64,000 nt of DNA from Embleya hyalina (lineage in GTDB: Bacteria; Actinomycetota; Actinomycetes; Streptomycetales; Streptomycetaceae), in NCBI RefSeq assembly GCF_003967355.1, contig NZ_BIFH01000019.1:124001-188000 (forward strand). The letters run 5' to 3'. Below the pieces are notes generated by a model. The model did no database searches, was not told where the DNA came from, and saw only the letters and a program-made list of their open reading frames with translations. Positions 18,059 through 26,280 of this stretch are shown one piece after another. The position numbers and the translations under genes were made by a program. Position 1 is the first letter of the stretch. Each line of letters starts with the position of its first letter.

Positions 18059-19117
18059 ATGCCCCGCGCTGCCCTGCGCCCGTTTCGATTCGAACGTTTC
18101 ATACCCCCCGCGCGCGCCCGGCGCTCCCCGCGCTCCGGCCTCGCCGCCGCGGCGCTCCTGCTGGTCGGCGCGCTCGGCGCGTGCACGGGCGCGCCCGAGG
18201 CCGACAAGCCCGCCGCCGCGGCCGGGAGCGGCCACCCGACACCGGTGAGCGTGAGCAGGTGCGGCGTCACCACCACCGTGACGGCACCGCCGGCGCGGCT
18301 GGTCACCCTCAACCAGGGCGCCACCGAAGTCGCCCTGGCTCTCGATCTGCAGACCCGGATGGCCGGAACGGCGTACCTCGACGACGCGGTCCCGGCGCGG
18401 TGGAAGGCGGCCTACGACACCGTCCCGGTGCTCTCCGAGAAGTACCCGTCCAAGGAGAAACTCCTCTCGGCGCGCCCGGACTTCCTCTACGCCTCCTACT
18501 CCAGCGCGTTCACCGACAAGGTCGCGGGCACGCGGGACGAACTGGGTTCCCAGGGCATCGCCACCTACCTGTCGCCGCTGGGGTGCGCCGACACCAAGCA
18601 GGCGGCGGCGTCCTTCCAGGCAGTATGGGACGAACTGGGCGATGTCGCGGCGGTGTTCGGTGTCGCGCCGCGCGCCGCCGCCATCCGGGACACGCAGCAG
18701 CGGCAACTCGCCGAAGTCACGGCCAAGTCGGCGGGCAAGGGCCTGAACGTGCTCTGGTACGACTCGGGTACCAAGACCCCGTACGTCGGCACGGGCCACG
18801 GCGGACCCCAGCTCGTGCTCGACGCCGTCGGCGCCCGCAACGTCTTCGACTCGCTGCCCGGCGGCTGGAAGAACGCGAGTTGGGAGCAGGTGATCGCGGC
18901 GGACCCCGACGCCATCGTGCTCGCGGACGCCGGGTGGGACACCGCACAGTCCAAGATCGACTACCTCGAACACGACCCCGTGCTGAACAAGCTCAAAGCC
19001 GTCCAGCGCCGTGCGTACGTGGTGGTGCCGTTCTCCGAGTCGACCCCCGGCGTGCAACTCGCCGACGGCGCCGTCCGGGTCTCGGCCGGCCTGGGCAACC
19101 TGACTCCGCGTCCGTGA
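18059..19117 (+). CDS. btuF: Cobalamin ABC transporter, substrate-binding lipoprotein
   Basis: A 352-residue exported lipoprotein. A basic N-terminal region leads into LLLVGALGAC, whose cysteine is the lipidation site. The mature part is a two-lobed class III binding protein (TLNQGATEVALALDL, then ARPDFLYASY). The riboswitch directly upstream and the permease and ATPase genes downstream identify the ligand as a corrinoid. Sequence alone would not separate it from iron-siderophore binding proteins. The stop overlaps the permease GTG start. Confidence 0.88.
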   Translation: MPRAALRPFRFERFIPPARARRSPRSGLAAAALLLVGALGACTGAPEADKPAAAAGSGHPTPVSVSRCGVTTTVTAPPARLVTLNQGATEVALALDLQTRMAGTAYLDDAVPARWKAAYDTVPVLSEKYPSKEKLLSARPDFLYASYSSAFTDKVAGTRDELGSQGIATYLSPLGCADTKQAAASFQAVWDELGDVAAVFGVAPRAAAIRDTQQRQLAEVTAKSAGKGLNVLWYDSGTKTPYVGTGHGGPQLVLDAVGARNVFDSLPGGWKNASWEQVIAADPDAIVLADAGWDTAQSKIDYLEHDPVLNKLKAVQRRAYVVVPFSESTPGVQLADGAVRVSAGLGNLTPRP

Positions 19118-20199
19118 CCGCGACGGATCGTCCCGCCGCACGGCTCGCCGGCGCGAGTCGTGCGGCGGTGGCCCTGGCCGTCGCGGCGGTGCTGCTGTCG
19201 GCCACCGTGTTGCTCGGCCTCGCCGTGGGATCGGTCCACGAGCCGCCGCACGTCGTGGCCGAAGTGGTGCTGCGCCGACTCGGTATCGGTGGCTCCGACG
19301 TCACACCGCTGGACGACCGGATCATCTGGCAACTGCGGCTGCCGCGCGTCCTGGGGGCCGCCGCGACGGGCGCGGGACTCGCGGTGTGCGGCGCGGTGTT
19401 GCAGACCCTGACCGGCAACGACCTGGCCGACCCCTACCTGCTCGGGATCTCCAACGGCGCCGCCGTCGGCGCGGTCACCGTGATCGTCCTCGGTGTCGGG
19501 GTCTCCGGCACCGCGGTGATCGGCGCGCTCCCGGCCGCCGCCTTCGTCGGTGCCCTGCTCGCCGTCCTCGTGGTGCTGACCCTCGCCGGGGCGCACAGCC
19601 GGACCCTGCCGGCCTCGCGGACGGTGCTGGCCGGCATCGCGGTGGGGCAGTTGTGCGGCGCGTACACCTCGTTCGTCGTGCTCGTCCTCGGCGACCGCAA
19701 CGCCGCCCGCGGCGTCATGGAGTGGACGCTGGGTTCGGTGGCCGGGGTGCGGTGGAACACGGCCGTCTTCCTGGTCGCGGTGGCCGTCCTGGGTACGGTG
19801 GCGATGCTCGCGGCCGCCCGGGACCTCGACGCGTTCGCGTTCGGCGAGACCGCGGCCCGGTCCGTCGGCGTGCACGTGGAACGTACCCGCTGGGCCCTGA
19901 TCGCCGCGGCGGCGCTGGTGACCGCGTGTCTGGTCGCCAATACCGGCGTCATCGGATTCGTGGGCCTGGTCGTGCCGCACGTCGTGCGCCTGGTGTGCGG
20001 CCCGCGGCACGCCCTCCTGCTGCCCATGTCCGCACTCGTGGGCGCGTCGCTGCTCGTGGGCAGCGACATCGTGGCGCGCTCCGTGCTCCCGGACCAGGAG
20101 ATCCCCGTCGGCGTCGTCACCGCCGGGCTCGGCGCGCCGTTCTTCGCGTGGCTGTTGTGGCGCCAGGCAGCCGGCAGGTCGGCCGGGAGTCGGCCGTGA
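19114..20199 (+). CDS. btuC: Cobalamin ABC transporter permease (FecCD/BtuC family)
   Basis: A 361-residue membrane protein with about 9-10 hydrophobic segments, the FecCD fold. Conserved stretches include RLPRVLGAAATGAGLAVCG after the first helix pair and FVGLVVPHVVRL near the C-terminus, which couples to the ATPase. The GTG start overlaps the upstream stop, and its own stop overlaps the next GTG. It forms the translocation channel for the corrinoid, as a homodimer. Confidence 0.9.
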   Translation: MTATDRPAARLAGASRAAVALAVAAVLLSATVLLGLAVGSVHEPPHVVAEVVLRRLGIGGSDVTPLDDRIIWQLRLPRVLGAAATGAGLAVCGAVLQTLTGNDLADPYLLGISNGAAVGAVTVIVLGVGVSGTAVIGALPAAAFVGALLAVLVVLTLAGAHSRTLPASRTVLAGIAVGQLCGAYTSFVVLVLGDRNAARGVMEWTLGSVAGVRWNTAVFLVAVAVLGTVAMLAAARDLDAFAFGETAARSVGVHVERTRWALIAAAALVTACLVANTGVIGFVGLVVPHVVRLVCGPRHALLLPMSALVGASLLVGSDIVARSVLPDQEIPVGVVTAGLGAPFFAWLLWRQAAGRSAGSRP

Positions 20200-21011
20200 T
20201 CACCGCGAACCCGGCGGGGCCGGCCGCCGAAAACGTCGGCGTGCGCGTCGACGGCGCCACCTTGTTGACGGACGTGACGGTCGGCTTCGCCCACGGCCGG
20301 GTGACGGGCCTGCTCGGGCCCAACGGTGCCGGCAAGACGACGCTGCTGCGGGCCCTGGCCGGACTGCGCCGGCCGCAGACGGGCCGAATCCTCCTCGACG
20401 GCGACGACCTGTACGGCCTCACCGCCCGCCGACGCGCGCGCCGGGTGGCCTTCATGGAACAGCAGGCCGACACCGCGCTGCCGTTGACGGCGCGCCAGGT
20501 CATCGACCTGGGGCGCACGCCGCACCGCGGCCGGTGGCCCGTACTGCCGGGCCTCGCGACCGCCCACGAGCACGCCGTGCTCGCCGAGGCCGCCGCCGCC
20601 ACCGATGTCGGCGCGCTGCTCGACCGGACCTGGTCGTCCCTGTCCGGCGGCGAGCGCCAGCGCGTGCAACTCGCGCGCGCCCTGGTCCAGGAACCCGAGG
20701 TGCTCCTGCTCGACGAGCCCACCAACCACCTCGACCTGCGCTATCAACTCGGCTTCCTCGAAACCGTGCGCGGGCTCGGCATCACCACCGTCGCGGCCCT
20801 GCACGACCTCGAACTCGCCGCCGCCTACTGCGACGACGTCACCGTGCTGCTCGACGGCCGACTGGTGGCCCACGGGCCGGTCGCCGAGGTGCTCACCTCC
20901 GCCACGATCGCGCACGTCTACGGCGTCGACGCGACCGTGGAGCGGCACCCCCTGCATCACCGACCACACATCCGATGGAACGGCTTGCTTTCCGAGGGGT
21001 TCCAGTCATGA
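20196..21011 (+). CDS. btuD: Cobalamin ABC transporter ATPase
   Basis: A 271-residue ATPase with Walker A GPNGAGKTT at 41-49, signature LSGGE at 149-153, Walker B LLLDEP at 170-175 and an ALHD switch-histidine segment. It belongs to the FecE/BtuD class and powers the transporter. The GTG start overlaps the permease stop, and its stop overlaps the next ATG. Confidence 0.9.
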   Translation: MITANPAGPAAENVGVRVDGATLLTDVTVGFAHGRVTGLLGPNGAGKTTLLRALAGLRRPQTGRILLDGDDLYGLTARRRARRVAFMEQQADTALPLTARQVIDLGRTPHRGRWPVLPGLATAHEHAVLAEAAAATDVGALLDRTWSSLSGGERQRVQLARALVQEPEVLLLDEPTNHLDLRYQLGFLETVRGLGITTVAALHDLELAAAYCDDVTVLLDGRLVAHGPVAEVLTSATIAHVYGVDATVERHPLHHRPHIRWNGLLSEGFQS

Positions 21012-21760
21012 GCCAAGACCGCGCGGGAACCTTCGCGGAGTCCGCTTCGGGCCGTACGACGGTCCTGGTCGGCATGTCCGGCACGGAGGTCGATCGCCGG
21101 GCCGAACTGCGTACGGCCGCCGTGCCGTCGGACGCCACGACGGCGTTCCTGCAACTGGGCGACCCGTCCCTGTCGGCCGAGCTGACCAGGCTGGCCGACG
21201 CGGGCGCGGAGACCGTCGTCGTGATCGGGGTCCGCCTCGGCGCATCCGGTCCGGGCCACTCCTGGCTGCGGCGGATCGCGGCGTACTGGTGGCGCGAGCG
21301 TGCCGGACATCGCCCCACGCTGCTCGTCGCCACCCGGCTCGTCGACTCGGCGGAGGCCGCGGCGGAGGCCGCGGCATCGGTCGAACCGATCACCGGCGAG
21401 GAACCCGGTCTCACCTCTCCGGTCTGGGAGGAGGTCACCGGCCACCGGCACCAGGTGATGGTGTGCCGCGGGCCGCGCTGCACGGCCAAGGGCGCGGACG
21501 AGACCCAGCGTGCGCTGATCCGGCAACTCATGGAGCACGGGCTCGGCGACGACGACGTCCTCGTGACGCAGACGGGATGCCAGTTCCCCTGCAACCAGGC
21601 CCCGCTGGTCAGCGTGCAGCCCGACGACGTCTGGTACGGGCACGTGGACCCGGCGGCGATCACCACGATCGTGGCCGACCATCTCGTCGGCGGCCGGCCG
21701 AACACGACGCATCGCCTCCCACGGCACAGGAAGGAGCCGGCGGACCGGGCGGAAGACTGA
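21008..21760 (+). CDS. CbiX-like/[2Fe-2S] thioredoxin-fold ferredoxin fusion protein
   Basis: A 250-residue soluble protein, last gene of the riboswitch-controlled operon. Residues about 15-120 resemble the alpha/beta sirohydrochlorin chelatase (CbiX) fold (TVVVIGVRLGASGPGHSWLRRI). The C-terminal part is a thioredoxin-like [2Fe-2S] ferredoxin with cysteine pairs in VCRGPRC and GCQFPC. Its position beside B12 uptake suggests a role in cobalt insertion or in reductive processing of imported corrinoid. The chelatase histidines expected of a functional CbiX are not clear, so that half may be regulatory or degenerate. Confidence 0.78.
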   Translation: MSQDRAGTFAESASGRTTVLVGMSGTEVDRRAELRTAAVPSDATTAFLQLGDPSLSAELTRLADAGAETVVVIGVRLGASGPGHSWLRRIAAYWWRERAGHRPTLLVATRLVDSAEAAAEAAASVEPITGEEPGLTSPVWEEVTGHRHQVMVCRGPRCTAKGADETQRALIRQLMEHGLGDDDVLVTQTGCQFPCNQAPLVSVQPDDVWYGHVDPAAITTIVADHLVGGRPNTTHRLPRHRKEPADRAED

Positions 21761-21882
21761 CCCGTCCGCCGACGGGCCGGCGGGTGGGCAGCGGGGTTGG
21801 CAACCGGAGAGCCGCGTCGGCACCGAGCAGGATCGGAGAAGCCCCGGCCGCCGCGTGGCCCCTAGCGTGATGGTCATGGCAA

Positions 21883-21920
21883 CCGCGGGGCATCCGGGCG
21901 TTGGTCCGGATGCCCCGCGG
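21883..21920. terminator. 15-bp perfect hairpin between the B12 operon and a VOC gene
   Basis: Arms at 21883-21897 and 21906-21920 pair perfectly across an 8-nt loop. It lies 122 bp beyond the B12 operon stop and only 31 bp before the next start codon. It may terminate read-through or lie in the leader of the downstream gene. Confidence 0.55.
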
Positions 21921-21951
21921 GTACACATCTCTACTGTGCAAGGGGCAAGAC

Positions 21952-22365
21952 ATGAAGGCGCACGTCAGCTCGATCCTCCTCGGTGTCCGTGACATGGACC
22001 GGGCGAAGCGGTTCTACACCGAGGGGCTCGGTTGGAGGATCGAGAACGACTACGGCGTCTCGGTGTTCTTCGCGTCGGACGGGGCCTCGCCGGTCGGTTT
22101 CTACGCCCGTGAGGGTCTGGCGGCCCAGGTGGGGACGGATCCGGAGGGCAGTGGTTTCAGCGGGCTGGTCCTGACCTACGTCGTGCGCAGCGAGGCACGG
22201 GTCGACGAGATCATGGCGGAGGCCGTGAAGGCCGGCGCCACGATCCTCAACCCCGCCGGTGCGCTGCCGTGGGGCGGCTACGGCGGCACGTTCGCCGACC
22301 CCGACGGCTACGTCTGGAGCGTGGGCTACAGCGACCAGGGCACCGACCAGCCCTACGCGGAGTAG
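21952..22365 (+). CDS. VOC/glyoxalase-superfamily protein
   Basis: A 137-residue single-module pair with the paired beta-alpha-beta-beta-beta units of the vicinal oxygen chelate superfamily: HVSSILLGVRDMDRAKRFY at the N-terminus and FADPDGYVWSVGY near the C-terminus. Members include glyoxalase I, antibiotic-binding proteins and dioxygenases, and the sequence does not select among them. An AAGGGG site 7 nt before the chosen ATG favours this start over one 17 codons upstream. Confidence 0.85.
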   Translation: MKAHVSSILLGVRDMDRAKRFYTEGLGWRIENDYGVSVFFASDGASPVGFYAREGLAAQVGTDPEGSGFSGLVLTYVVRSEARVDEIMAEAVKAGATILNPAGALPWGGYGGTFADPDGYVWSVGYSDQGTDQPYAE

Positions 22366-22385
22366 CCGCGATCCCCGGAACCACA

Positions 22386-22409
22386 GAACGACTGAACGAC
22401 TGAACGACT
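22386..22409 (+). repeat. Three tandem GAACGACT units
   Basis: An 8-nt unit is repeated three times in the short leader between the VOC gene and the YdeI-like gene, followed by the related GAATCATC and an AGGAGAAGG ribosome-binding site. It is a short tandem duplication in the untranslated region and could vary in length between strains. Confidence 0.6.
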
Positions 22410-22437
22410 GAATCATCGGGACGACAGGAGAAGGATC

Positions 22438-22872
22438 ATGAGGTTTCACACCCTCGTCGAGGCACCCGAACCGATGCGGGGCCTGGAGGTTCCGCCCGAG
22501 GTGGTGGCGGCACTCGGCGGGGGTGCGCGGCCGCCGGTGACGATCACGGTCAACGGGCATTCCTGGAAGAGCCGGGTCGCCATCCTGCGCGGCCGCCACC
22601 TGCTCGGTCTCGGCAACGCCAACCGGCAGGCCGCGGGGGTCGCGATCGGCGACGAGGTCGAGGTCGAGCTGGAGCTCGACACCGAGCCCCGCGTCGTCGT
22701 CGAGCCCGAGGACTTCGCCCGGGCCCTGGACGCCGACCCGCTCGCCCGCGCCGCGTACGACGACCTCGCCCACAGCCACAAGCGCGCACACGTGCGCGCC
22801 GTCGAGAGCGCGAAGAAGCCCGAGACGCGCCGACGGCGCATCGAGAAGGCCATCACCACCCTGCGAGGCTGA
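22438..22872 (+). CDS. YdeI/OmpD-associated (DUF1905) family protein
   Basis: A 144-residue soluble protein. The N-terminal part is a small beta-barrel of the DUF1905 type (PPVTITVNGHSWKSRVA, then the GDEVEVELELD strand). The C-terminal helical part HSHKRAHVRAVESAKKPETR matches the YdeI/OmpD-associated tail with its conserved lysine-rich helix. The molecular function of the family is not established. A strong AGGAG site lies before the ATG, and it may be co-transcribed with the upstream VOC gene. Confidence 0.8.
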   Translation: MRFHTLVEAPEPMRGLEVPPEVVAALGGGARPPVTITVNGHSWKSRVAILRGRHLLGLGNANRQAAGVAIGDEVEVELELDTEPRVVVEPEDFARALDADPLARAAYDDLAHSHKRAHVRAVESAKKPETRRRRIEKAITTLRG

Positions 22873-22944
22873 CACCGCCCCGGTGCGACACCCGGGCCGT
22901 TGCCACGGCAACACCGTCGTCGGCCCCGTCGCGCGTGGTCGTCG

Positions 22945-22967
22945 CGATTGACGGTTGTCGTCAATCG
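22945..22967. promoter_or_regulatory. Candidate operator of the downstream ArsR-type regulator
   Basis: CGATTGACG-GTTGT-CGTCAATCG is a perfect 9-bp inverted repeat with a 5-nt spacer, 37 bp upstream of the GTG start of the ArsR-type gene. The placement suits an autoregulatory operator for a winged-helix dimer. Confidence 0.5.
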
Positions 22968-23004
22968 ACGCGGCCCCGGGCCGGGCACCTGCGATGATCC
23001 CGCT

Positions 23005-24096
23005 GTGAGCCTGACCATCGACATCGCCGGAGTGCCGCCCGAGCGCCTGCTGTTCGCGCTCTCGCCCCTCGCGGAGCTGACCGCGATGTTGCACGTGCTC
23101 GCCGAGCCCGCGCACCACCCGGCACACCGCGACTGGGCGGCCGAGACCCGTTCGGCGCTGCGGCCGGAGTTGGCCGGGCAACTGCTCGAAGCGGAGTTCC
23201 TGTGGCGCTCCTCGCGCGCGGACTTCCTGCTGCCCGGCCGCCCGGGGGCGACCCTGGCGGACGAGTTGGACCGGGTCGACCGGCTCGACCAGGACACCTA
23301 TATTTCGACGGCGTTGGTCGCGACCTGCGGTACCGACCGGATGTTGCTCGGCCGGCCGTCGCCGACGCGGGACGGCGCGACGCGCGGGCGGATCCTGGAC
23401 CTGGCCCGGGCGCGCGGGCCGCGCCAGGCGTCCTTCGCCGACCGGCTGATCGCGGAACCGTCGGTGGTGCGGGCCCACGTGCGGCGCATGCTCGAGGAGT
23501 GCGAGGCGTCGTTCTTCGGCGCGGAATGGCGACGCGTGGCACCTCGGCTCGCCGCGGATCTGCGCCTGCGGGCCGACCTCGTGGCCCGGCGCGGCGTGGC
23601 CGAGGCGTTGGCCTCGATCTCCGGGGCGGTGGCGCTGGACGAGCGGCGGCAGCGCATCGTGATCGACAAGCTCCAGGACAACACGACCGGCGCGCGCGGC
23701 GACGGGGTGACCTTCCTGCCCACCGTGTTCGGCGATCCGCACCTGGTCGCGGTGCACGCGCCGGGATGGCGTCCCGTCGTGCAGTACCCGGTCGTGGGCG
23801 GCGACCGGGCGTTCCCCGAGCCGGTGGCGATGGAACTGGTGCGACTGCGGCTCGAGGCCCTGTCGCACCCGGTCCGTCTGCGCCTGGCACGGACGCTCGC
23901 GCGAGGTCCGCACACCACGGGCGAGTTGGCCTCGGCCTGGGACCTGAGCGCGCCCGAGGTCTCCCGGCACCTGGCGGTCCTGCGCGAGGCGGGCCTGCTG
24001 AGCACGCGACGGCGCGGTCGGTACGTGCTGTACGACCTCGACACGTCCGCGACGGCGGCCCTCGGCACGGATCTGATGGCGGCCATGCTGCGCTGA
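23005..24096 (+). CDS. ArsR-family winged-helix regulator with long N-terminal (DUF5937-type) domain
   Basis: A 363-residue regulator starting at GTG. The first about 270 residues form the long helical/beta domain found in actinobacterial DUF5937 proteins (SPLAELTAMLHVLAEPAHHP). The last about 90 residues are an ArsR helix-turn-helix (LEALSHPVRLRLARTLARG, then LSAPEVSRHLAVLREAGLL). There is no cysteine metal site in the HTH, so the signal is probably not a metal. It ends 10 bp from a convergent gene. The inverted repeat upstream is a plausible self-operator. Confidence 0.85.
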   Translation: MSLTIDIAGVPPERLLFALSPLAELTAMLHVLAEPAHHPAHRDWAAETRSALRPELAGQLLEAEFLWRSSRADFLLPGRPGATLADELDRVDRLDQDTYISTALVATCGTDRMLLGRPSPTRDGATRGRILDLARARGPRQASFADRLIAEPSVVRAHVRRMLEECEASFFGAEWRRVAPRLAADLRLRADLVARRGVAEALASISGAVALDERRQRIVIDKLQDNTTGARGDGVTFLPTVFGDPHLVAVHAPGWRPVVQYPVVGGDRAFPEPVAMELVRLRLEALSHPVRLRLARTLARGPHTTGELASAWDLSAPEVSRHLAVLREAGLLSTRRRGRYVLYDLDTSATAALGTDLMAAMLR

Positions 24097-24106
24097 GCCG
24101 GCCGGC

Positions 24107-24715
24107 TCACCGCGTCCGTGAGGGGAGAGGATCGCGCAGCCTGGCCACGTACCGCCGAAAGGCGCGCGCCTCGGCCGAGACGCCCGTGACGGCGGCGAGA
24201 CGGTCGGGGAACAACACTCCTCCCGCGTGCAATCGAGGACTCGTCCCGAACCGGTTGCCGTGCAGGCGGCCGGTCACCAGCCGGCCCCGGTGCCAAGGGG
24301 TCAACCTGGACCCGCCGGCCACCACCGGGCCGCGGTTGACCTGGAACCAGATCTCGCGCCGGTTGCCGAACAGCACGACACCCTCCCGGAGATCACGCAC
24401 GTCGGTGTACACGTCGAAGTCCCAGTCGCCCGGCGCCGCCCCCGAACCGCGGCAGCCGCGAAGGCGGCGCACGAACCGGGGCAACTCGACGGCTGCTCCG
24501 AACGGAATCACCGCGTCGGCGGATGGTTCACCGGCGATGAAGTAGATCCTGAACTCCAAGCCGTACAGCCGCCCCCGGACCTTCCTGCGGACCCGGAGCG
24601 AGAACATGTCCGCGTCGTCGTGGCCGGCGCGGTCCACCGCACGGACACGCCGACTCAGATGCTCGAACGACAGCGTCTCGCGATCGACCAGCAGACCGGG
24701 GATACAGGAATCCAT
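24107..24715 (-). CDS. Hypothetical soluble protein
   Basis: I do not recognise this protein of about 202 residues. It is Arg-rich and beta-rich with aromatic stretches (YGLEFRIYFIAGEP, GDWDFDVYTDV, REIWFQVNRGP) and no signal peptide or membrane segment. The start is uncertain: the ATG used has a weak GGGACGG sequence 8 nt upstream, and an in-frame GTG 22 codons earlier (24781) is the alternative. It converges on the ArsR-type gene. Confidence 0.6.
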   Translation of the reverse strand: MDSCIPGLLVDRETLSFEHLSRRVRAVDRAGHDDADMFSLRVRRKVRGRLYGLEFRIYFIAGEPSADAVIPFGAAVELPRFVRRLRGCRGSGAAPGDWDFDVYTDVRDLREGVVLFGNRREIWFQVNRGPVVAGGSRLTPWHRGRLVTGRLHGNRFGTSPRLHAGGVLFPDRLAAVTGVSAEARAFRRYVARLRDPLPSRTR

Positions 24716-24875
24716 CGGAAAAGCCGTCCCGCAAAGGTGTCTCCAGCCGTTTCGCCCCGCCCACCGCGGTGTCGTGGGCACGGGGTGAATCTACGGGCTT
24801 CGGGATCGCCCGCGCGCGGTCGAAGTCCTAAGCTGACCACGGCCGAGAGCGCCCGAGGACACCAGGAGTCGGACA

Positions 24876-25547
24876 ATGGCTACACCCACACCGCGCGACG
24901 CCCTCCTGGACCTGCGCCGGGCCGCCTCGGCGGGACTGCTCGATCTCGACGGATCCGGCCCTGCCTCGCTCGATGCGGTGCGGATACGGGAGTCCGCCCT
25001 GGAGCCGCACTTCGGCACCGTCGCCTGGTCGGTTCCGCCGAGCTACCGGGCGCTGCTCGCGGAGCACAACCGGTTGCGCTGCCATCGGGAGGACGATGGC
25101 GGCGAGAGCGAGTTCGTTCTCGTGGACGAGGAGGAACTCGTCGAACTGAACGCCGAGTCGGTACACATGCCCGAGGGGGTCGACCGCGAGCCGGGGCAGT
25201 ACCTGTCGACCGATCACCTGGTCGGGTTCGCCGAAGCCGGCTACGAGGCGGTGTGGTGCTTCGACGTCACGCAGCCGGGCGCGGACGGTGAGTACCCGGT
25301 CTACTACCACCATCAGGACGAGCCGCGGGCACGCTGCCTCGCGGACGGCGCGTGGGAGGAACAGGCCGACGTCGTACCCGACTTCCCGTCGTTCGCGGCC
25401 TGGTTCGAGGCGATGGCCGCGGCCTTCACCGCCACGCAACCCCCGTCCTGGTTCGCCGAGTTGGGCACCCCGTCCCTGGTATGGCTCGCCCGTGAAGGCA
25501 TCTTCCGAACCGGCAACGGGCACCGATCCCGACCGACCCCGACGTGA
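24876..25547 (+). CDS. SMI1/KNR4 (SUKH) family protein
   Basis: A 223-residue acidic soluble protein. The SUKH fold is suggested by VPPSYRALLAEHN near the start, an acidic VDEEELVELN segment, GYEAVWCFDV, and the late PSFAAWFEAMAAAF helix. SUKH proteins in bacteria are frequently immunity proteins against contact-dependent or secreted toxins, but many stand alone. No toxin gene is adjacent here. AGGAG lies 8 nt before the ATG. Confidence 0.75.
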   Translation: MATPTPRDALLDLRRAASAGLLDLDGSGPASLDAVRIRESALEPHFGTVAWSVPPSYRALLAEHNRLRCHREDDGGESEFVLVDEEELVELNAESVHMPEGVDREPGQYLSTDHLVGFAEAGYEAVWCFDVTQPGADGEYPVYYHHQDEPRARCLADGAWEEQADVVPDFPSFAAWFEAMAAAFTATQPPSWFAELGTPSLVWLAREGIFRTGNGHRSRPTPT

Positions 25548-25617
25548 CACCTCCCAGCGCGCCGGCGACGACGGTGGAGCGATCGTCGACATCTCGTCGG
25601 CCGGGGCCGCCCTCGGC

Positions 25618-26280
25618 TCAGGTTCCGGGGAGGATACGACGCGTTTCGTAGGCCCACATCGCGATCTCGACCCGGTTGCGGGCGCCGAGTTTGGCCATCA
25701 GGCTCGCCAGGTGCGTCTTCACCGTACTGAGGCTGATGTGCAGTGCGTCGGCGATCTCGGTGTTGGTCAGCCCGCGAGCGACGGCGACGAGCACCTGCTC
25801 CTCGCGGGCGGTGACGGGGGAGACCGGCTGGGCCACGGGCCGGCCGGCGGGCAGGTCCGCGAACGCCTGGAGCAGACGGACGGTGACGCTGGGCGCGATG
25901 AGCGCCTCACCGCCGGACGCCGACCGTACGGCCTGGGCCAGAAGGTCCGGCCCCGTGTCCTTGAGAAGGAATCCGCGGGCGCCGGCACGCAGCGCGCCGT
26001 AGACGTACTCGTCGAGGTCGAAGGTGGTGATGACGACCACGGCCGGCGGGTCGGCGACGCCCGGACCGGCGACCGACCGGGTGGCCTCGAGTCCGTCGAT
26101 CTCGGGCATGCGGATGTCGAACAGGCAGACGTCGGGGCGCAGTTCGCGGGCGAGAGATACCGCTTCCCGTCCGTCGGCGGCCTCGCCGACCACCTCGATG
26201 TCGGGCTGGGCGTTCAGCATGATCCGCAGCCCGGTGCGGATGATGGTCTGGTCGTCAGCGACGAGGACGCGGATGGGCAC
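25618..26280 (-). CDS. LuxR/NarL-family response regulator
   Basis: A 220-residue regulator starting at GTG. The receiver domain has ADDQ at 8-11 and phosphoacceptor Asp55 (CLFDIRMPE). The C-terminal LuxR HTH runs from TAREEQVLVAVARG through ISLSTVKTHLASL. Its 5' end overlaps the 3' end of the histidine-kinase gene by 26 bp, so the two are translated from one mRNA. It is divergent from the MMPL exporter, its probable target. Confidence 0.9.
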   Translation of the reverse strand: MPIRVLVADDQTIIRTGLRIMLNAQPDIEVVGEAADGREAVSLARELRPDVCLFDIRMPEIDGLEATRSVAGPGVADPPAVVVITTFDLDEYVYGALRAGARGFLLKDTGPDLLAQAVRSASGGEALIAPSVTVRLLQAFADLPAGRPVAQPVSPVTAREEQVLVAVARGLTNTEIADALHISLSTVKTHLASLMAKLGARNRVEIAMWAYETRRILPGT

